Below the pieces are notes generated by a model. That model did no database searches and had not been told where the DNA came from. It worked only from the letters and a program-made list of their open reading frames with translations. Source: Sulfurimonas sp. endosymbiont of Alviniconcha boucheti (GTDB taxonomy: Bacteria; Campylobacterota; Campylobacteria; Campylobacterales; Sulfurimonadaceae). Taken from it: DNA of 32,889 nt. This document shows, one piece after another, positions 22,941 through 31,701 of the stretch. The stretch covers positions 357,884 through 390,772 of the forward strand of contig JAICBP010000084.1 of assembly GCA_021766785.1 (NCBI GenBank), given 5' to 3'. Made by a program: the position numbers and the translations under genes. Numbering within the stretch: position 1 is the first letter of the stretch; each line of letters opens with the position of its first letter.

Positions 22941-24236
22941 ATGCCAAAGTTATTTATTGAAACATTAGGTTGTGCTATGAACTCTCGTGACTCTGAGCAT
23001 ATTATCGCACAGCTTCGTGAGAGAGAGGGCTATACAACAACACAAGAGTTCAAAGAAGCAGATCTCATTTTGATAAATACCTGTTCTGTAAGAGAACGAC
23101 CAGTGCATAAGCTCTTCTCCGAACTTGGTGTCTTTCACAAGAAAAAAAAAGAGGGAGCAAAGATAGGTGTCTGTGGCTGTACAGCTTCACACCTTGGTGA
23201 GGAGATCATCAAACGTGCTCCCTATGTAAACTTCGTTTTAGGAGCAAGAAATGTCTCTAAAATAAGTGAAGTTTTGCATAAAGATAGAGCAGTAGAGACA
23301 GATATAAATTATGATGAGAGTGAGTTTGCATTTAATGACTTTCGTACTTCTGCTTACAAAGCTTTTATAAATATCTCTATAGGTTGTGATAAGGCTTGCA
23401 CATTTTGTATAGTGCCAAAAACTCGTGGGGATGAGATTTCTATCCCTGCGGATCTTATCATAAATGAAGCACAAAAAGCTGTTAATGCTGGTGCGAAAGA
23501 GATTTTCCTCCTTGGACAAAATGTCAATAACTATGGTCGCCGTTTTTCAGGTGATACACAGAAAATAAATTTTACAGAACTTCTTCATCGACTCTCTAAG
23601 ATAGAGAAACTTGAACGTATACGTTTTACTTCTCCACACCCTTTTCACATGGATGATGCATTTATAAAAGAGTTCGCACATAATCCTAAGATATGTAACT
23701 CTATACATATGCCACTTCAAAGTGGAAGCACAAAAATTTTAAAAGCGATGAAACGTGGATATACAAAAGAGTGGTTTATTAACCGTGTAGAAAAACTTCG
23801 TGCAGAGTCTCCAGGAGTAAGCATATCTACTGATATTATTGTGGCGTTTCCTGGTGAAAATGATGAAGATTTTGCCGATACCATAGATGTAATGAAACGA
23901 GTACGTTTTGATCAGATATTCTCTTTCAAGTACTCTCCTCGCCCTGAAACTGAAGCTGAACATCTACCTCAAATAGATTCAGAAATTGCTTCACAAAGAC
24001 TCTCTTATCTACAAACACTCAATAATGAAATCCTTGATGAAATTCATGCTGAGTGTTTAGGCAATAGCTATCGCGTTTACTTTGAGGATCTTATTCATGA
24101 TGGCTATGTAAGCGGTCGTAGTGATAACAATCTACTCATCAAAGTAAAAGGTTCAGAAGAGTTACTTGGAACATTTCATGAAGTAAAAGTAAACGCCATC
24201 GGTCGTACTATCCTAACAGGCGAGATTCTTGCTTAA
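22941..24236 (+). CDS. miaB: tRNA-2-methylthio-N6-dimethylallyladenosine synthase MiaB
   Basis: MiaB is a radical SAM methylthiotransferase that adds the 2-methylthio group to i6A37 of tRNAs reading UNN codons. The 431-residue protein has the N-terminal UPF0004 domain with three cluster cysteines in [22 protein letters not shown] and GVCGCTAS. The radical SAM motif is [15 protein letters not shown] (near residues 148-162). It also has [25 protein letters not shown] and a C-terminal TRAM domain. NSRDSEH and the loop after the SAM motif identify MiaB rather than MtaB or RimO; rimO is also in the window. The stop overlaps the next gene by eight bases. Confidence 0.96.
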   Translation: MPKLFIETLGCAMNSRDSEHIIAQLREREGYTTTQEFKEADLILINTCSVRERPVHKLFSELGVFHKKKKEGAKIGVCGCTASHLGEEIIKRAPYVNFVLGARNVSKISEVLHKDRAVETDINYDESEFAFNDFRTSAYKAFINISIGCDKACTFCIVPKTRGDEISIPADLIINEAQKAVNAGAKEIFLLGQNVNNYGRRFSGDTQKINFTELLHRLSKIEKLERIRFTSPHPFHMDDAFIKEFAHNPKICNSIHMPLQSGSTKILKAMKRGYTKEWFINRVEKLRAESPGVSISTDIIVAFPGENDEDFADTIDVMKRVRFDQIFSFKYSPRPETEAEHLPQIDSEIASQRLSYLQTLNNEILDEIHAECLGNSYRVYFEDLIHDGYVSGRSDNNLLIKVKGSEELLGTFHEVKVNAIGRTILTGEILA

Positions 24237-24849
24237 GAAGTATTTACGATCTTTTACAGTAGTAGTTGTACCGATTATTGGGGCACTACTTATCCGTTTT
24301 TTATACTTCACAAACAAAAAAGAGTTCCACACCAACAACCCTCTTCCAGATGATCCAACTATTTATGCCTGTTGGCATGGAGATCTTCTTATGTTTGCAC
24401 ACTCCTACTTACATTATAAAAATTCTCCTCATGTAAAAGCTGTTATCTCTAGTCATTTTGATGGTGCACTTATAGCAGGTACTCTAAGAAAATTTGGACT
24501 TGAAATCATAGCAGGCTCTTCAAATAAAAATGCAGTTCGAGTCCTTATAGAAGCTATAAAAGCACTTAAAGAGGGGTACGATATAGGTATAACACCAGAT
24601 GGCCCTCGTGGTCCTAGGCATGAAGTAGCTGATGGTGTTATTGCTATGGCAAATAAAACAGGAAAAAAAGTTATTCTTGTTGAGATCCGCCCAGAGTCTT
24701 ACTGGCAACTAAATAGTTGGGATAAGTTTGTTATTCCGAAAGCTTTTGGAACTATTCACTTTTACTATAGCGATCCTATCGATATAAAAAGTATGCAGAT
24801 AGAAGAGGCAAGAGCATTCATAAAAGCAGGGTTACTCAGACATGCGTAG
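24229..24849 (+). CDS. DUF374 lysophospholipid acyltransferase-like protein
   Basis: The 206-residue protein begins with one membrane segment ([20 protein letters not shown]). It then shows the DUF374 pattern: [13 protein letters not shown] with the catalytic-type His, [17 protein letters not shown], and [18 protein letters not shown]. This family is related to glycerolipid and lipid A acyltransferases. A role in acylating an envelope lipid is inferred; the substrate is unknown. The start is TTG inside the end of miaB, giving an eight-base overlap and suggesting translational coupling. The stop overlaps the next gene by eight bases. Confidence 0.8.
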   Translation: MLKKYLRSFTVVVVPIIGALLIRFLYFTNKKEFHTNNPLPDDPTIYACWHGDLLMFAHSYLHYKNSPHVKAVISSHFDGALIAGTLRKFGLEIIAGSSNKNAVRVLIEAIKALKEGYDIGITPDGPRGPRHEVADGVIAMANKTGKKVILVEIRPESYWQLNSWDKFVIPKAFGTIHFYYSDPIDIKSMQIEEARAFIKAGLLRHA

Positions 24850-25297
24850 CAGATACCTTTTTAGCCTCATAGCCGTTGGACTTGTTGCAAGTATGGGGAT
24901 CTACTTTTTAGTACATCCTTCATATCAAAAATCTTTAGAAGCAAAATACTACTATGAGATAGGGGAGTATAAACATGCATACACATTAGCAAGTGAAGCT
25001 TTTAATGATAATGTTTATAATCGTATGGCTTCAACAGTAATGGCACAATCAAAAACCTCTCTAAAATATAGTAAATATATAGAACAGGCAAAAAAATTCT
25101 TAGTAGAAATAAATACAATAGCACAAGCAGAGAGTATTTCTAATGCACAAAGAGCCAAGATAAAGATGATGAGTGAGATTATGGTAGATTCCTATAAAAA
25201 ACTCGCTCCAAGTATTATTACAGATAAAGAGTTAGTCGATCGTGCGGCTAAGTACTATAATGACTTTGAGAAGCTCCATGCAGAAGTTACTAGATAA
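24842..25297 (+). CDS. Small membrane-anchored protein of unknown function
   Basis: The 151-residue protein has one N-terminal membrane anchor (YLFSLIAVGLVASMGIYFLV) and a soluble, mostly helical remainder. The segments AKYYYEIGEYKHAYTLASEA and AAKYYNDFEKLHAE have a TPR-like helical-pair look, but no full repeat can be confirmed. It should be periplasmic with the anchor at its N-terminus. It sits between the DUF374 acyltransferase and a tyrosine recombinase, overlapping each by 8 and 20 bases. I do not recognise a family; gene order suggests it belongs to this operon. Confidence 0.65.
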   Translation: MRSRYLFSLIAVGLVASMGIYFLVHPSYQKSLEAKYYYEIGEYKHAYTLASEAFNDNVYNRMASTVMAQSKTSLKYSKYIEQAKKFLVEINTIAQAESISNAQRAKIKMMSEIMVDSYKKLAPSIITDKELVDRAAKYYNDFEKLHAEVTR

Positions 25298-26114
25298 ACA
25301 ACGAGTTGCATTTTTAAAGTATCTTGAGAAGATTCGTGCTTACTCAGACTTAACTCTAAAAAGTTATGATGAAACGCTTAAAGAAGCACTCAAAGTAGTA
25401 GAGATAACACAAGAATCTTCCCACATCTGTTTTAATCTTATGCCCTACAGAATAAAAATAGCAAATCTTAATGCAAAAACTATAAGTAAAAAATTGAGTG
25501 CAATAAGAAGCTTTTCAAAATATCTTTGTGATCATAATTTCCAAGTACTTCTCAAGTCTGATGATACTCTTAAAGTAGCAAAAACTCTTCCTAAGCCTAT
25601 CTCTCACCAACATATTATGCAGGCAATAAATATGGCAGAGGAGAAAGAAAAATTTATAGTTTTACTTCTTTATACAACTGGTCTGCGAATCTCAGAACTC
25701 ACTTCTTTGAAATTGTCAGATATAAAAGAGCAATGGATACGAGTATTAGGAAAAGGAAACAAACATAGAGATGTTCCCCTATTAGCTGAAGTAAAAGAGT
25801 TAAAAGATAAATATTTATCACAAAATAGTGTAAAAGTATTTCTTTTTGAAAAAAATGGCGAGAAATTAAGCGAAAATAGTCTAAGATATATAGTGAATAA
25901 AGTATTTAGACGTGTTTCGCTTAAAGTAACACCGCATCAACTACGTCACTCTTATGCAACTGCTCTCTTAAATGGCGGGGCACCAATAGTAGACGTAAGT
26001 GAGTTATTAGGTCACTCTTCCATGGCAACAACACAAATATATACAAAACTTGGAACTACTTTAAAGAAAAAGAGTTATAATAGAGCACATCCTTTATGCG
26101 GAGTTGATAAATGA
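25278..26114 (+). CDS. Tyrosine recombinase of the Xer/integrase family
   Basis: The 278-residue protein has an N-terminal core-binding domain (MQKLLDKQRVAFLKYLEKIR) and a C-terminal catalytic domain. All catalytic residues are present: R137 in TGLRISELT, Lys in LGKGNKHRDVPL, H220 and R223 in HQLRHSYA, H246 in LLGHSSMATTQIY, and Y255. The size fits XerC/XerD better than Campylobacterota XerH (about 350). It may resolve chromosome dimers or serve elements; a dif site was not found. It is embedded in a housekeeping operon rather than beside an island. The Met at 25278 gives a normal N-terminus; the in-frame GTG at 25242 would add 12 residues. Confidence 0.85.
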   Translation: MQKLLDKQRVAFLKYLEKIRAYSDLTLKSYDETLKEALKVVEITQESSHICFNLMPYRIKIANLNAKTISKKLSAIRSFSKYLCDHNFQVLLKSDDTLKVAKTLPKPISHQHIMQAINMAEEKEKFIVLLLYTTGLRISELTSLKLSDIKEQWIRVLGKGNKHRDVPLLAEVKELKDKYLSQNSVKVFLFEKNGEKLSENSLRYIVNKVFRRVSLKVTPHQLRHSYATALLNGGAPIVDVSELLGHSSMATTQIYTKLGTTLKKKSYNRAHPLCGVDK

Positions 26115-27091
26115 TAATTAGTAAACTATTTGAAAGATTTTATAATAAAATACTTGTCAATATCGTTGTCAATCGTACTTCTAGTGATGTTTATATAGAA
26201 GTACTTTCAAAATCTAAAGTTATTGAACATGTTCAAAAAAACTTTAGTACCACTACTCTTGATGAAAATATCCTGACATTTATTCAAAACTACACCAAGG
26301 AGTCACCTTTCTCTTATGTCTCACTACTTAACACATCAAATGAACAAGGTGCACTTCCAAGCTGTGACAAGCGAGTAATATCAAAAATTATTGACTTAAA
26401 CAACATGCAGTATAAATGCCACGAAAAAAAATGGGCTCACTATAGCTCTCGTGCTGACATTAATAATGCGGAAAAGATATATAAAATTATAGGTCTTGAT
26501 TATATTTTTTCTCCTTATTCTATTTTAGCAAACTTTTTCAAAGAAAAAATCAGTTCTCCTAGTACTATGTTTATCTTAGTTCACGATAACCATATATCTT
26601 TAGCAATTTATGATAACAGTGAGTTACTTTTTGCAGAATGCTTAGATATGCAAAGAGAGGAAAAAGAGGAAGAAAAAACCCAATCTCAGGATATAGTTGA
26701 AGAGAATGATTCAACTTTAAATGATCAAGAATATGTAAATATCTTAGATGATATTGATGAATTTGGAGATGTTGAGGATCTTGATTCTATGCAAGAGAAT
26801 CTTTATAAAGAACAAGAAGAGACTACACTCATAAGAAGTAACGATAATAAAAAAGATTTTGATGAAGATTATCAACGTTTTTTACTTATTCACTCTTCTT
26901 TAGGGCATTATTATAGTGATGAAAAATATGATAGTCAATTTATTGAGAGTGTTTATATCGCTGATTCAATAGGAGTAGGTGATGATTTAAGTCGCTATTT
27001 AGAAGAAGAGATGTTCTTAAATGTTTATATCCGTAAAATTGATTTAGGTTATGAAATAGCACAACTAGTAAAAATGGAACTTTCCGTATGA
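26111..27091 (+). CDS. PilM/GspL-like assembly platform protein (CtsX-type position)
   Basis: The 326-residue protein is followed by two short membrane proteins that look like PilN and PilO, so it fills the PilM/GspL slot of a type IV pilus, type II secretion or transformation system. Its N-terminal half (residues 1-185) has alternating strands, compatible with an actin-like fold (VYIEVLSKSKVIEHVQKNF, TMFILVHDNHISLAIYDNSE). A long acidic insert (about 190-265, rich in Glu and Asp) separates a C-terminal module. I see no clear ATP-binding signature. The Campylobacter transformation gene ctsX occupies a similar place. It overlaps the neighbouring genes by four bases on each side. Confidence 0.5.
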   Translation: MIISKLFERFYNKILVNIVVNRTSSDVYIEVLSKSKVIEHVQKNFSTTTLDENILTFIQNYTKESPFSYVSLLNTSNEQGALPSCDKRVISKIIDLNNMQYKCHEKKWAHYSSRADINNAEKIYKIIGLDYIFSPYSILANFFKEKISSPSTMFILVHDNHISLAIYDNSELLFAECLDMQREEKEEEKTQSQDIVEENDSTLNDQEYVNILDDIDEFGDVEDLDSMQENLYKEQEETTLIRSNDNKKDFDEDYQRFLLIHSSLGHYYSDEKYDSQFIESVYIADSIGVGDDLSRYLEEEMFLNVYIRKIDLGYEIAQLVKMELSV

Positions 27092-27615
27092 TTTATAGTT
27101 ATATAAAACCACAAAAGAAAAATATTTTTACACAAGAGATGCAACTACTTAGTACCTTTTTTATCATTACTATTGCGATGCTATTTTTAACATATGCATT
27201 CTTACTTTATAAGGATTACTCATATACCAAACAAAAATTAGAGAAACAAGAAGAGAAAAAAAAGATAGAACGCTCTATTGAAACATTGAAAGTAAAAATA
27301 TCAAAAATAGAAGAACGGCAACAGTTTAGTGAAAAGATATATACAAAGAATAGTGTTCTTAAAGACTCTATTCGTAACCTATTTGATTTAATTCCTGCAC
27401 GCATTACCCTCTCTAAAGCTGAACTTCTAAAAGATGGACTTATTCTTTATGGGATAACACCAAATAAAGATACATATAATTTTATGCTTTATGCCCCATT
27501 ACATGCTATTTTTCACAGGACTTATAGTAGTTTTTATCCTGCTCAAAATGGATGGTTACATTTTGTTTCGACAAATTATATAGATGATGAAGAGGAGTTT
27601 GGCGATGAAAAATAG
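27088..27615 (+). CDS. PilN-like bitopic inner-membrane protein
   Basis: The 175-residue protein has a short cytoplasmic N-terminus and one membrane helix (residues about 22-45, STFFIITIAMLFLTYAFLLY). A Lys/Glu-rich coiled coil follows (about 50-95, KLEKQEEKKKIERSIETLKV), then a ferredoxin-like periplasmic module (LFDLIPARITLSKAELLKDG). This layout is that of PilN/GspL-periplasmic proteins that join PilM to PilO in the pilus platform. Sequence identity in this family is low, so the call depends on architecture and neighbours. It overlaps the preceding gene by four bases and the following gene by 11. Confidence 0.6.
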   Translation: MIYSYIKPQKKNIFTQEMQLLSTFFIITIAMLFLTYAFLLYKDYSYTKQKLEKQEEKKKIERSIETLKVKISKIEERQQFSEKIYTKNSVLKDSIRNLFDLIPARITLSKAELLKDGLILYGITPNKDTYNFMLYAPLHAIFHRTYSSFYPAQNGWLHFVSTNYIDDEEEFGDEK

Positions 27616-28162
27616 TGTTTCAAGACAGCATATTTATCTTATTGTTCTTTCGCTTTTTTTATCTGTATTTGTCTTGATCTTCTCTTTTGGTGTACTTATT
27701 CCTAAAGGGAATGAGTACCGATTGCAACGAAATGAATTACAAAAAGTTGATAGACTTCTTCGTAAGAAACAAGATTTTCAAATAAATACTATACTAAAAT
27801 TAAAAAAACTTCAAAAATCAAATCGTAGAATAATTAAAGCTTTTGATACTACATTTGATCCTGAATACTTTGAGAAAGAAAATAAAAAGTTTTTCTCAAA
27901 ACTCTCTATAAAGTCAGTAAATTTAAAAAAGACAGAAAAAAATTTCACTATGTATGAAGTAAATGCAAGTTCTCAAATAGACTCACCAACAAGTTTTTAT
28001 AAATTTTTAGATGCTCTAAACAAAAGTAACTGGATTGTAAAAGTTCAGTTTCCTATAAAGTTTCAACACGAATCTGGAATGATAAACTCCTCTTTTAAGT
28101 TACAAATTTACTGTAATAATCGTGAAACAAATGCTAGTACTTCGGCGTTTGAAGCCAAATAG
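27605..28162 (+). CDS. PilO-like bitopic inner-membrane protein
   Basis: The 185-residue protein has one N-terminal membrane helix (YLIVLSLFLSVFVLIFSFGV) and a basic coiled coil (residues about 35-75, RLLRKKQDFQINTILKLKKL). A ferredoxin-like periplasmic domain follows, ending SSFKLQIYCNN, as in PilO. I chose the ATG at 27605, seven bases after AGAGGAG, not the ATG at 27584. The three proteins M-N-O form the inner-membrane platform of type IV pili or competence pseudopili. No pilin, ATPase or secretin gene is in the window. The 3' end overlaps tilS on the other strand by 55 bases. Confidence 0.6.
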   Translation: MKNSVSRQHIYLIVLSLFLSVFVLIFSFGVLIPKGNEYRLQRNELQKVDRLLRKKQDFQINTILKLKKLQKSNRRIIKAFDTTFDPEYFEKENKKFFSKLSIKSVNLKKTEKNFTMYEVNASSQIDSPTSFYKFLDALNKSNWIVKVQFPIKFQHESGMINSSFKLQIYCNNRETNASTSAFEAK

Positions 28163-29094
28163 CCTCGAAGTTTTGGAGTCACTCTAAGTAAACGTAATTT
28201 TTCTTTTATCTTTTTTTCTATCTTTTGATCTTGAACAAAAGGAGCGATAAAAAGATATCCATGCTCTTGATTTACTACATATTTTCTTGAGATTACAACA
28301 GTAATTTCATTTTTTAGTAGCTCCTTTTCTTTAGCTGTAATCAGGAGTCCTTTGGACTTAAAATGTTTATCTATGGCAAGGATATTACTGCGTTGTGAAG
28401 GGGAAGCTTGTGTATAAAAAAAGTTATGGAGCTGAGAAAAGTGTAGCTTCTCTATAAGAGACTCTCTATCCTCATCAAGATACTTAAAACTTTTTTGTAT
28501 CCCTGCTCTATACTTTGCTAAAAGTGGCTGAGCATAGTTATGGCGAAACTCATTTCGTTTATACCTTTCATCACTATTGGATCTATCTATGAAGTGATGA
28601 ATATTATGCTTTTGAAGATAGCTGAAAAACTCTTCTTTATCATGTGCAAGAAGAGGACGAACAAGGGTATATTTCTCACGTTTCTCAAGAGAGTGCATAC
28701 CAGCAAGTTCCACAGCCCCAGCACCCCGACATAGTTGCATAAGCATCCACTCCAAACGATCTCCTAGATGATGTGCAGTTAGAAGTGTTGTGTAGTTATA
28801 CTCTTCTATGAGCGTTTCAAAAAACTCATAACGAATGGCACGAGCATTAGCCTCAAAGTTTTTTTTTATAGGCTCTGCTTCATGTATATAGCAAGTAAAG
28901 TGATATTTTTTTGCAAGCCTCTTTGCATAAGAGACTTCTTCCTTTGACTCTTCTCGTAAGCCATAATCAACAATGGCAATATCAAAAGAGATTTTAGCTT
29001 CTAAAAGTAAAAAGAGCAGAGTAGTAGAATCCACTCCAGCTGAAAAAGCTAAAAGATTTTTAGAATGAGATAGCAGTTCTTTATTTTGCAGCAT
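28108..29094 (-). CDS. tilS: tRNA(Ile)-lysidine synthase TilS
   Basis: TilS changes C34 of tRNA-Ile(CAU) to lysidine so that it reads AUA, an essential step in an AT-rich genome. The N-terminal PP-loop is FSAGVDSTTLLF, with Ala in place of the usual second Gly of SGGxDS. The family stretches VDYGLREES, TAHHLGDRLEWMLMQLCRGAG and RNEFRHNYAQPLL are present. The protein is about 328 residues, shorter than E. coli TilS and without its C-terminal domains, as in other Campylobacterota. I prefer ATG at 29094 to the upstream TTG at 29100. It overlaps rimO by 14 bases and the convergent PilO-like gene by 55. Confidence 0.92.
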   Translation of the reverse strand: MLQNKELLSHSKNLLAFSAGVDSTTLLFLLLEAKISFDIAIVDYGLREESKEEVSYAKRLAKKYHFTCYIHEAEPIKKNFEANARAIRYEFFETLIEEYNYTTLLTAHHLGDRLEWMLMQLCRGAGAVELAGMHSLEKREKYTLVRPLLAHDKEEFFSYLQKHNIHHFIDRSNSDERYKRNEFRHNYAQPLLAKYRAGIQKSFKYLDEDRESLIEKLHFSQLHNFFYTQASPSQRSNILAIDKHFKSKGLLITAKEKELLKNEITVVISRKYVVNQEHGYLFIAPFVQDQKIEKKIKEKLRLLRVTPKLRGYLASNAEVLAFVSRLLQ

Positions 29095-30403
29095 TATCAA
29101 CTGTTGCAGTTAAGACATCTCCAGCGATGTCCGTAATTTTTGCCTTGTAAATCTTCGCAAATTCTAACTCTTGTAACTCATCAGTTCTATCATTTACATA
29201 GATCTCACCATCTATCTCTGGTGCCCAAATAAGCTTACGAGCTGAGAGTAAGAACTCATGCTCATCACTCTCCCCATCTATAATAAGCTCACACTCTTTA
29301 CCTAGTTCAGATTGTAGTGACTTCTTTGTAGCCTCTACAGCAATATCACCTAGAATCTCTACTCTTTTGCTCTTTGTCTCATCATCTATCTTCATCTCAT
29401 AATCAAATGCAGAAGTAGTCTCCTCATCAGAATAAGAAAAAACATTAATTCGGTCAAAACCAAATGATGAAGCGAACTCACACATCTCTTCAAACATCTC
29501 TGGCGTTTCATTTGGATGTCCAACGATGAAGCTTGTCCTAACAAAAGAGTTTGGCAGATTTCGCATAAAATCTAAAAGCTTCATAGTCTTCTTCTTACCA
29601 AATCCACGTTGCATCATACGAAGCATATCATCATTAATATGCTGAATAGGCATGTCAAAGTAGTTGTGAAAGATTTCACTCTTAGCTATATTTTTTAGAA
29701 GTGCCATGGAGGTAGTAGAAGGATAAAGGTAAAGTACACGAGCAGACTTTACACCCTCTATAAGCTCTATTCTCTGAATAAGAAGGGAGAGACCATCTTT
29801 GATATTTTGATCCCGAAGATAGGAGCTAGAGTCTTGAGAAATAAAAGAGAAGTCATAATACCCTTTTTTCACAAGCCCTTCAACTTCTTTTGCGACAGAG
29901 TCCAAATCACGAGAGTTTAACTTTCCTTTAAAAGAGGGAATTGCACAAAAACTACAAGATTGATTACACCCCTCAGAGAGTTTTATGTAGGCATGGTAAG
30001 TAGAACCTGTTACAATACGTTCAGCACCATCTATAAGAAAAACTTCTTCAGAAAATCTACTCTTTTTTTCCACTAAAAGCTCATCTATCTTATCATAATC
30101 ACCTACCCCAGTGAAGATATCAACCTCTGGAATCTCTCTCATCAGTTCTTCTTGATAACGCTCAGTAAGACATCCTGCCATAACAAGAAGAGACTCCTCT
30201 TTGCGCGCATTATGAAGAGAGAGAACAGTATTTAGCGATTCTTCTTTAGCCGCGTCTATAAAGCCACATGTATTGACGATGATAACATCAGCATCTTGTA
30301 TGTTATCTGTAAGTTCAAAGTTTTGAAGTTTTCCCATCATAACTTCTGTATCAATAAGATTTTTCGTACAGCCCAAAGATACGATATGTAGTTTCTTGCT
30401 CAT
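29081..30403 (-). CDS. rimO: Ribosomal protein S12 methylthiotransferase RimO
   Basis: RimO is the radical SAM enzyme that methylthiolates the conserved Asp of ribosomal protein S12. The 440-residue protein has the N-terminal domain cysteines in VSLGCTKNLIDTEVMMGKL, VNTCGFIDAAKEESLN and MAGCLTERYQ. The SAM motif is LSEGCNQSCSFCAIPSFKGK, followed by RSRDL-type NSRDLDSV. The stretches DMPIQHINDDMLRMMQRG, FIVGHPNETPEMF and the C-terminal TRAM domain (EIDGEIYVND) complete the pattern. It is the first gene of a rimO-tilS operon. The AGAAGAAG ribosome site precedes the ATG. Confidence 0.96.
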   Translation of the reverse strand: MSKKLHIVSLGCTKNLIDTEVMMGKLQNFELTDNIQDADVIIVNTCGFIDAAKEESLNTVLSLHNARKEESLLVMAGCLTERYQEELMREIPEVDIFTGVGDYDKIDELLVEKKSRFSEEVFLIDGAERIVTGSTYHAYIKLSEGCNQSCSFCAIPSFKGKLNSRDLDSVAKEVEGLVKKGYYDFSFISQDSSSYLRDQNIKDGLSLLIQRIELIEGVKSARVLYLYPSTTSMALLKNIAKSEIFHNYFDMPIQHINDDMLRMMQRGFGKKKTMKLLDFMRNLPNSFVRTSFIVGHPNETPEMFEEMCEFASSFGFDRINVFSYSDEETTSAFDYEMKIDDETKSKRVEILGDIAVEATKKSLQSELGKECELIIDGESDEHEFLLSARKLIWAPEIDGEIYVNDRTDELQELEFAKIYKAKITDIAGDVLTATVDNAAK

Positions 30404-30432
30404 TCTTCTTCTTTCATTGAAATATTTTTATA

Positions 30433-30447
30433 ATTATACCCTATAAT
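30433..30447. promoter_or_regulatory. Back-to-back divergent -10 elements for rimO and the HI0933-like gene
   Basis: On the minus strand TATAAT covers 30438-30433, 30 bases before the rimO ATG. On the plus strand TATAAT covers 30442-30447, six bases before the ATG at 30454. The two lie only three bases apart, so both promoters probably cannot be open at once. The plus-strand spacing implies a leaderless mRNA. Confidence 0.5.
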
Positions 30448-30453
30448 ATAAAA

Positions 30454-31635
30454 ATGAAAAAAGTAGATGTCATAATTTTAGGTGCAGGAGCTAGTGGGCT
30501 CATGTGTGCTGGAAATATCGGAAAGAAAAAATCGGTACTTATCATAGAAGGTAATAAAAAAATTGCCAAAAAACTCAGAATCTCTGGTGGTGGAAAATGT
30601 AACATCACAAATATAAGTGTAAAAAACAAGAATTTTGATGGAGATAGTGAGCTTATAAAGAGTGTACTAAAACAGTTTTCAAATGAGGATTTACTGAACT
30701 TTTTGCAACGTCACCGAGTAGATTTAGAACTTCGTAAAGAGCAATACTTTTTCTGCAAAAACAGTGCCGAGGATATTATCGATATACTTCGTAAATCAGC
30801 TAAAAACGCTAATATAATTTTAGGTGAAAAGATTATTAGTATTACAAAAGAAGGAGCATATTTTGTAGTTCAAACAGATGTTAGCAGATATATGGCAAAA
30901 AAAGTTGTCGTTGCAACAGGTGGCAAGAGCTTTGCAACTTTAGGTGCAAGTGATATAGGATTAGAGATAGCAAAAAGTTTTGATATAAAAGTTAAAGAGT
31001 TTACTCCTGCTTTAGTTGGACTCACCGTACAAAAAGAGCAGTTTTGGATGCGAGAACTGAGTGGACTAAGTTGTTATGTCTATGTAAAAGTGGATGATAA
31101 ACTTCTGAAAGAGGAGATACTTTTTACTCACAAAGGAATTAGTGGTCCAGCCATACTCTCTGCTTCACTCTACTGGAGAAAAGGACAAATAAGTATAGAT
31201 TTTCTACCTACAAAAAATATAATAGAGCAAGTAGATGCTAGTAAAAAATTTCTAAGTTCAACTCTAAATATACCAAAAAGATTAGCAAAAGCACTTCTTA
31301 AAGCCGTTCAAATAGAAGACAAGGAGTGTAAAAAACTTACAAAAGAGGATAAAAACCATCTTAAACTACTCCATAATTATAGCTTTTCACCAGCAGGAAA
31401 TTTTGGTTTTAAAAAAGCTGAAGTTAGTCGTGGGGGTGTTATTGCCCAAGAGCTGAATTTTGCAACTTTAGAATCAAAAAAAGAGAAGGGACTCTATTTT
31501 ATTGGAGAAGTTATCGATGTAACAGGTGAACTTGGTGGATATAATTTTCAATGGGCTTTTTCAAGTGCATATGTTTGTGCAAAAGCTATAAAGATAGAAC
31601 CTAATAAATCCATACCAAATTTTACAACAAAATAA
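30454..31635 (+). CDS. HI0933/YhiN-family FAD-dependent oxidoreductase
   Basis: The 393-residue flavoprotein opens with the FAD-binding VDVIILGAGASGLMCAGNIG. The family signature KKLRISGGGKCNITN follows near residues 41-55. Further family marks are KKVVVATGGKSFATLGASD, ILFTHKGISGPAILSAS, SRGGVIAQELN and the C-terminal GEVIDVTGELGGYNFQWAFS. Its reaction is not known; databases often name it aminoacetone oxidase family, without strong support. It appears monocistronic. The -10 element ends six bases before the ATG and no Shine-Dalgarno is seen, so translation may be leaderless. Confidence 0.9.
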   Translation: MKKVDVIILGAGASGLMCAGNIGKKKSVLIIEGNKKIAKKLRISGGGKCNITNISVKNKNFDGDSELIKSVLKQFSNEDLLNFLQRHRVDLELRKEQYFFCKNSAEDIIDILRKSAKNANIILGEKIISITKEGAYFVVQTDVSRYMAKKVVVATGGKSFATLGASDIGLEIAKSFDIKVKEFTPALVGLTVQKEQFWMRELSGLSCYVYVKVDDKLLKEEILFTHKGISGPAILSASLYWRKGQISIDFLPTKNIIEQVDASKKFLSSTLNIPKRLAKALLKAVQIEDKECKKLTKEDKNHLKLLHNYSFSPAGNFGFKKAEVSRGGVIAQELNFATLESKKEKGLYFIGEVIDVTGELGGYNFQWAFSSAYVCAKAIKIEPNKSIPNFTTK

Positions 31636-31701
31636 ATTACTCTAATAGTAAGTGATCCAATTTCTATATAAAATTGTGACTTAATAAAAAAATTATGAAC
31701 T

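Noticed and set aside
25278-26114. Tyrosine recombinase considered as a missing integrase of the tRNA-Asn island
   Set aside because: It lies in a tightly overlapping housekeeping operon about 4 kb from the island and has the size of XerC/XerD, so it is probably chromosomal. A role in trans is not excluded.
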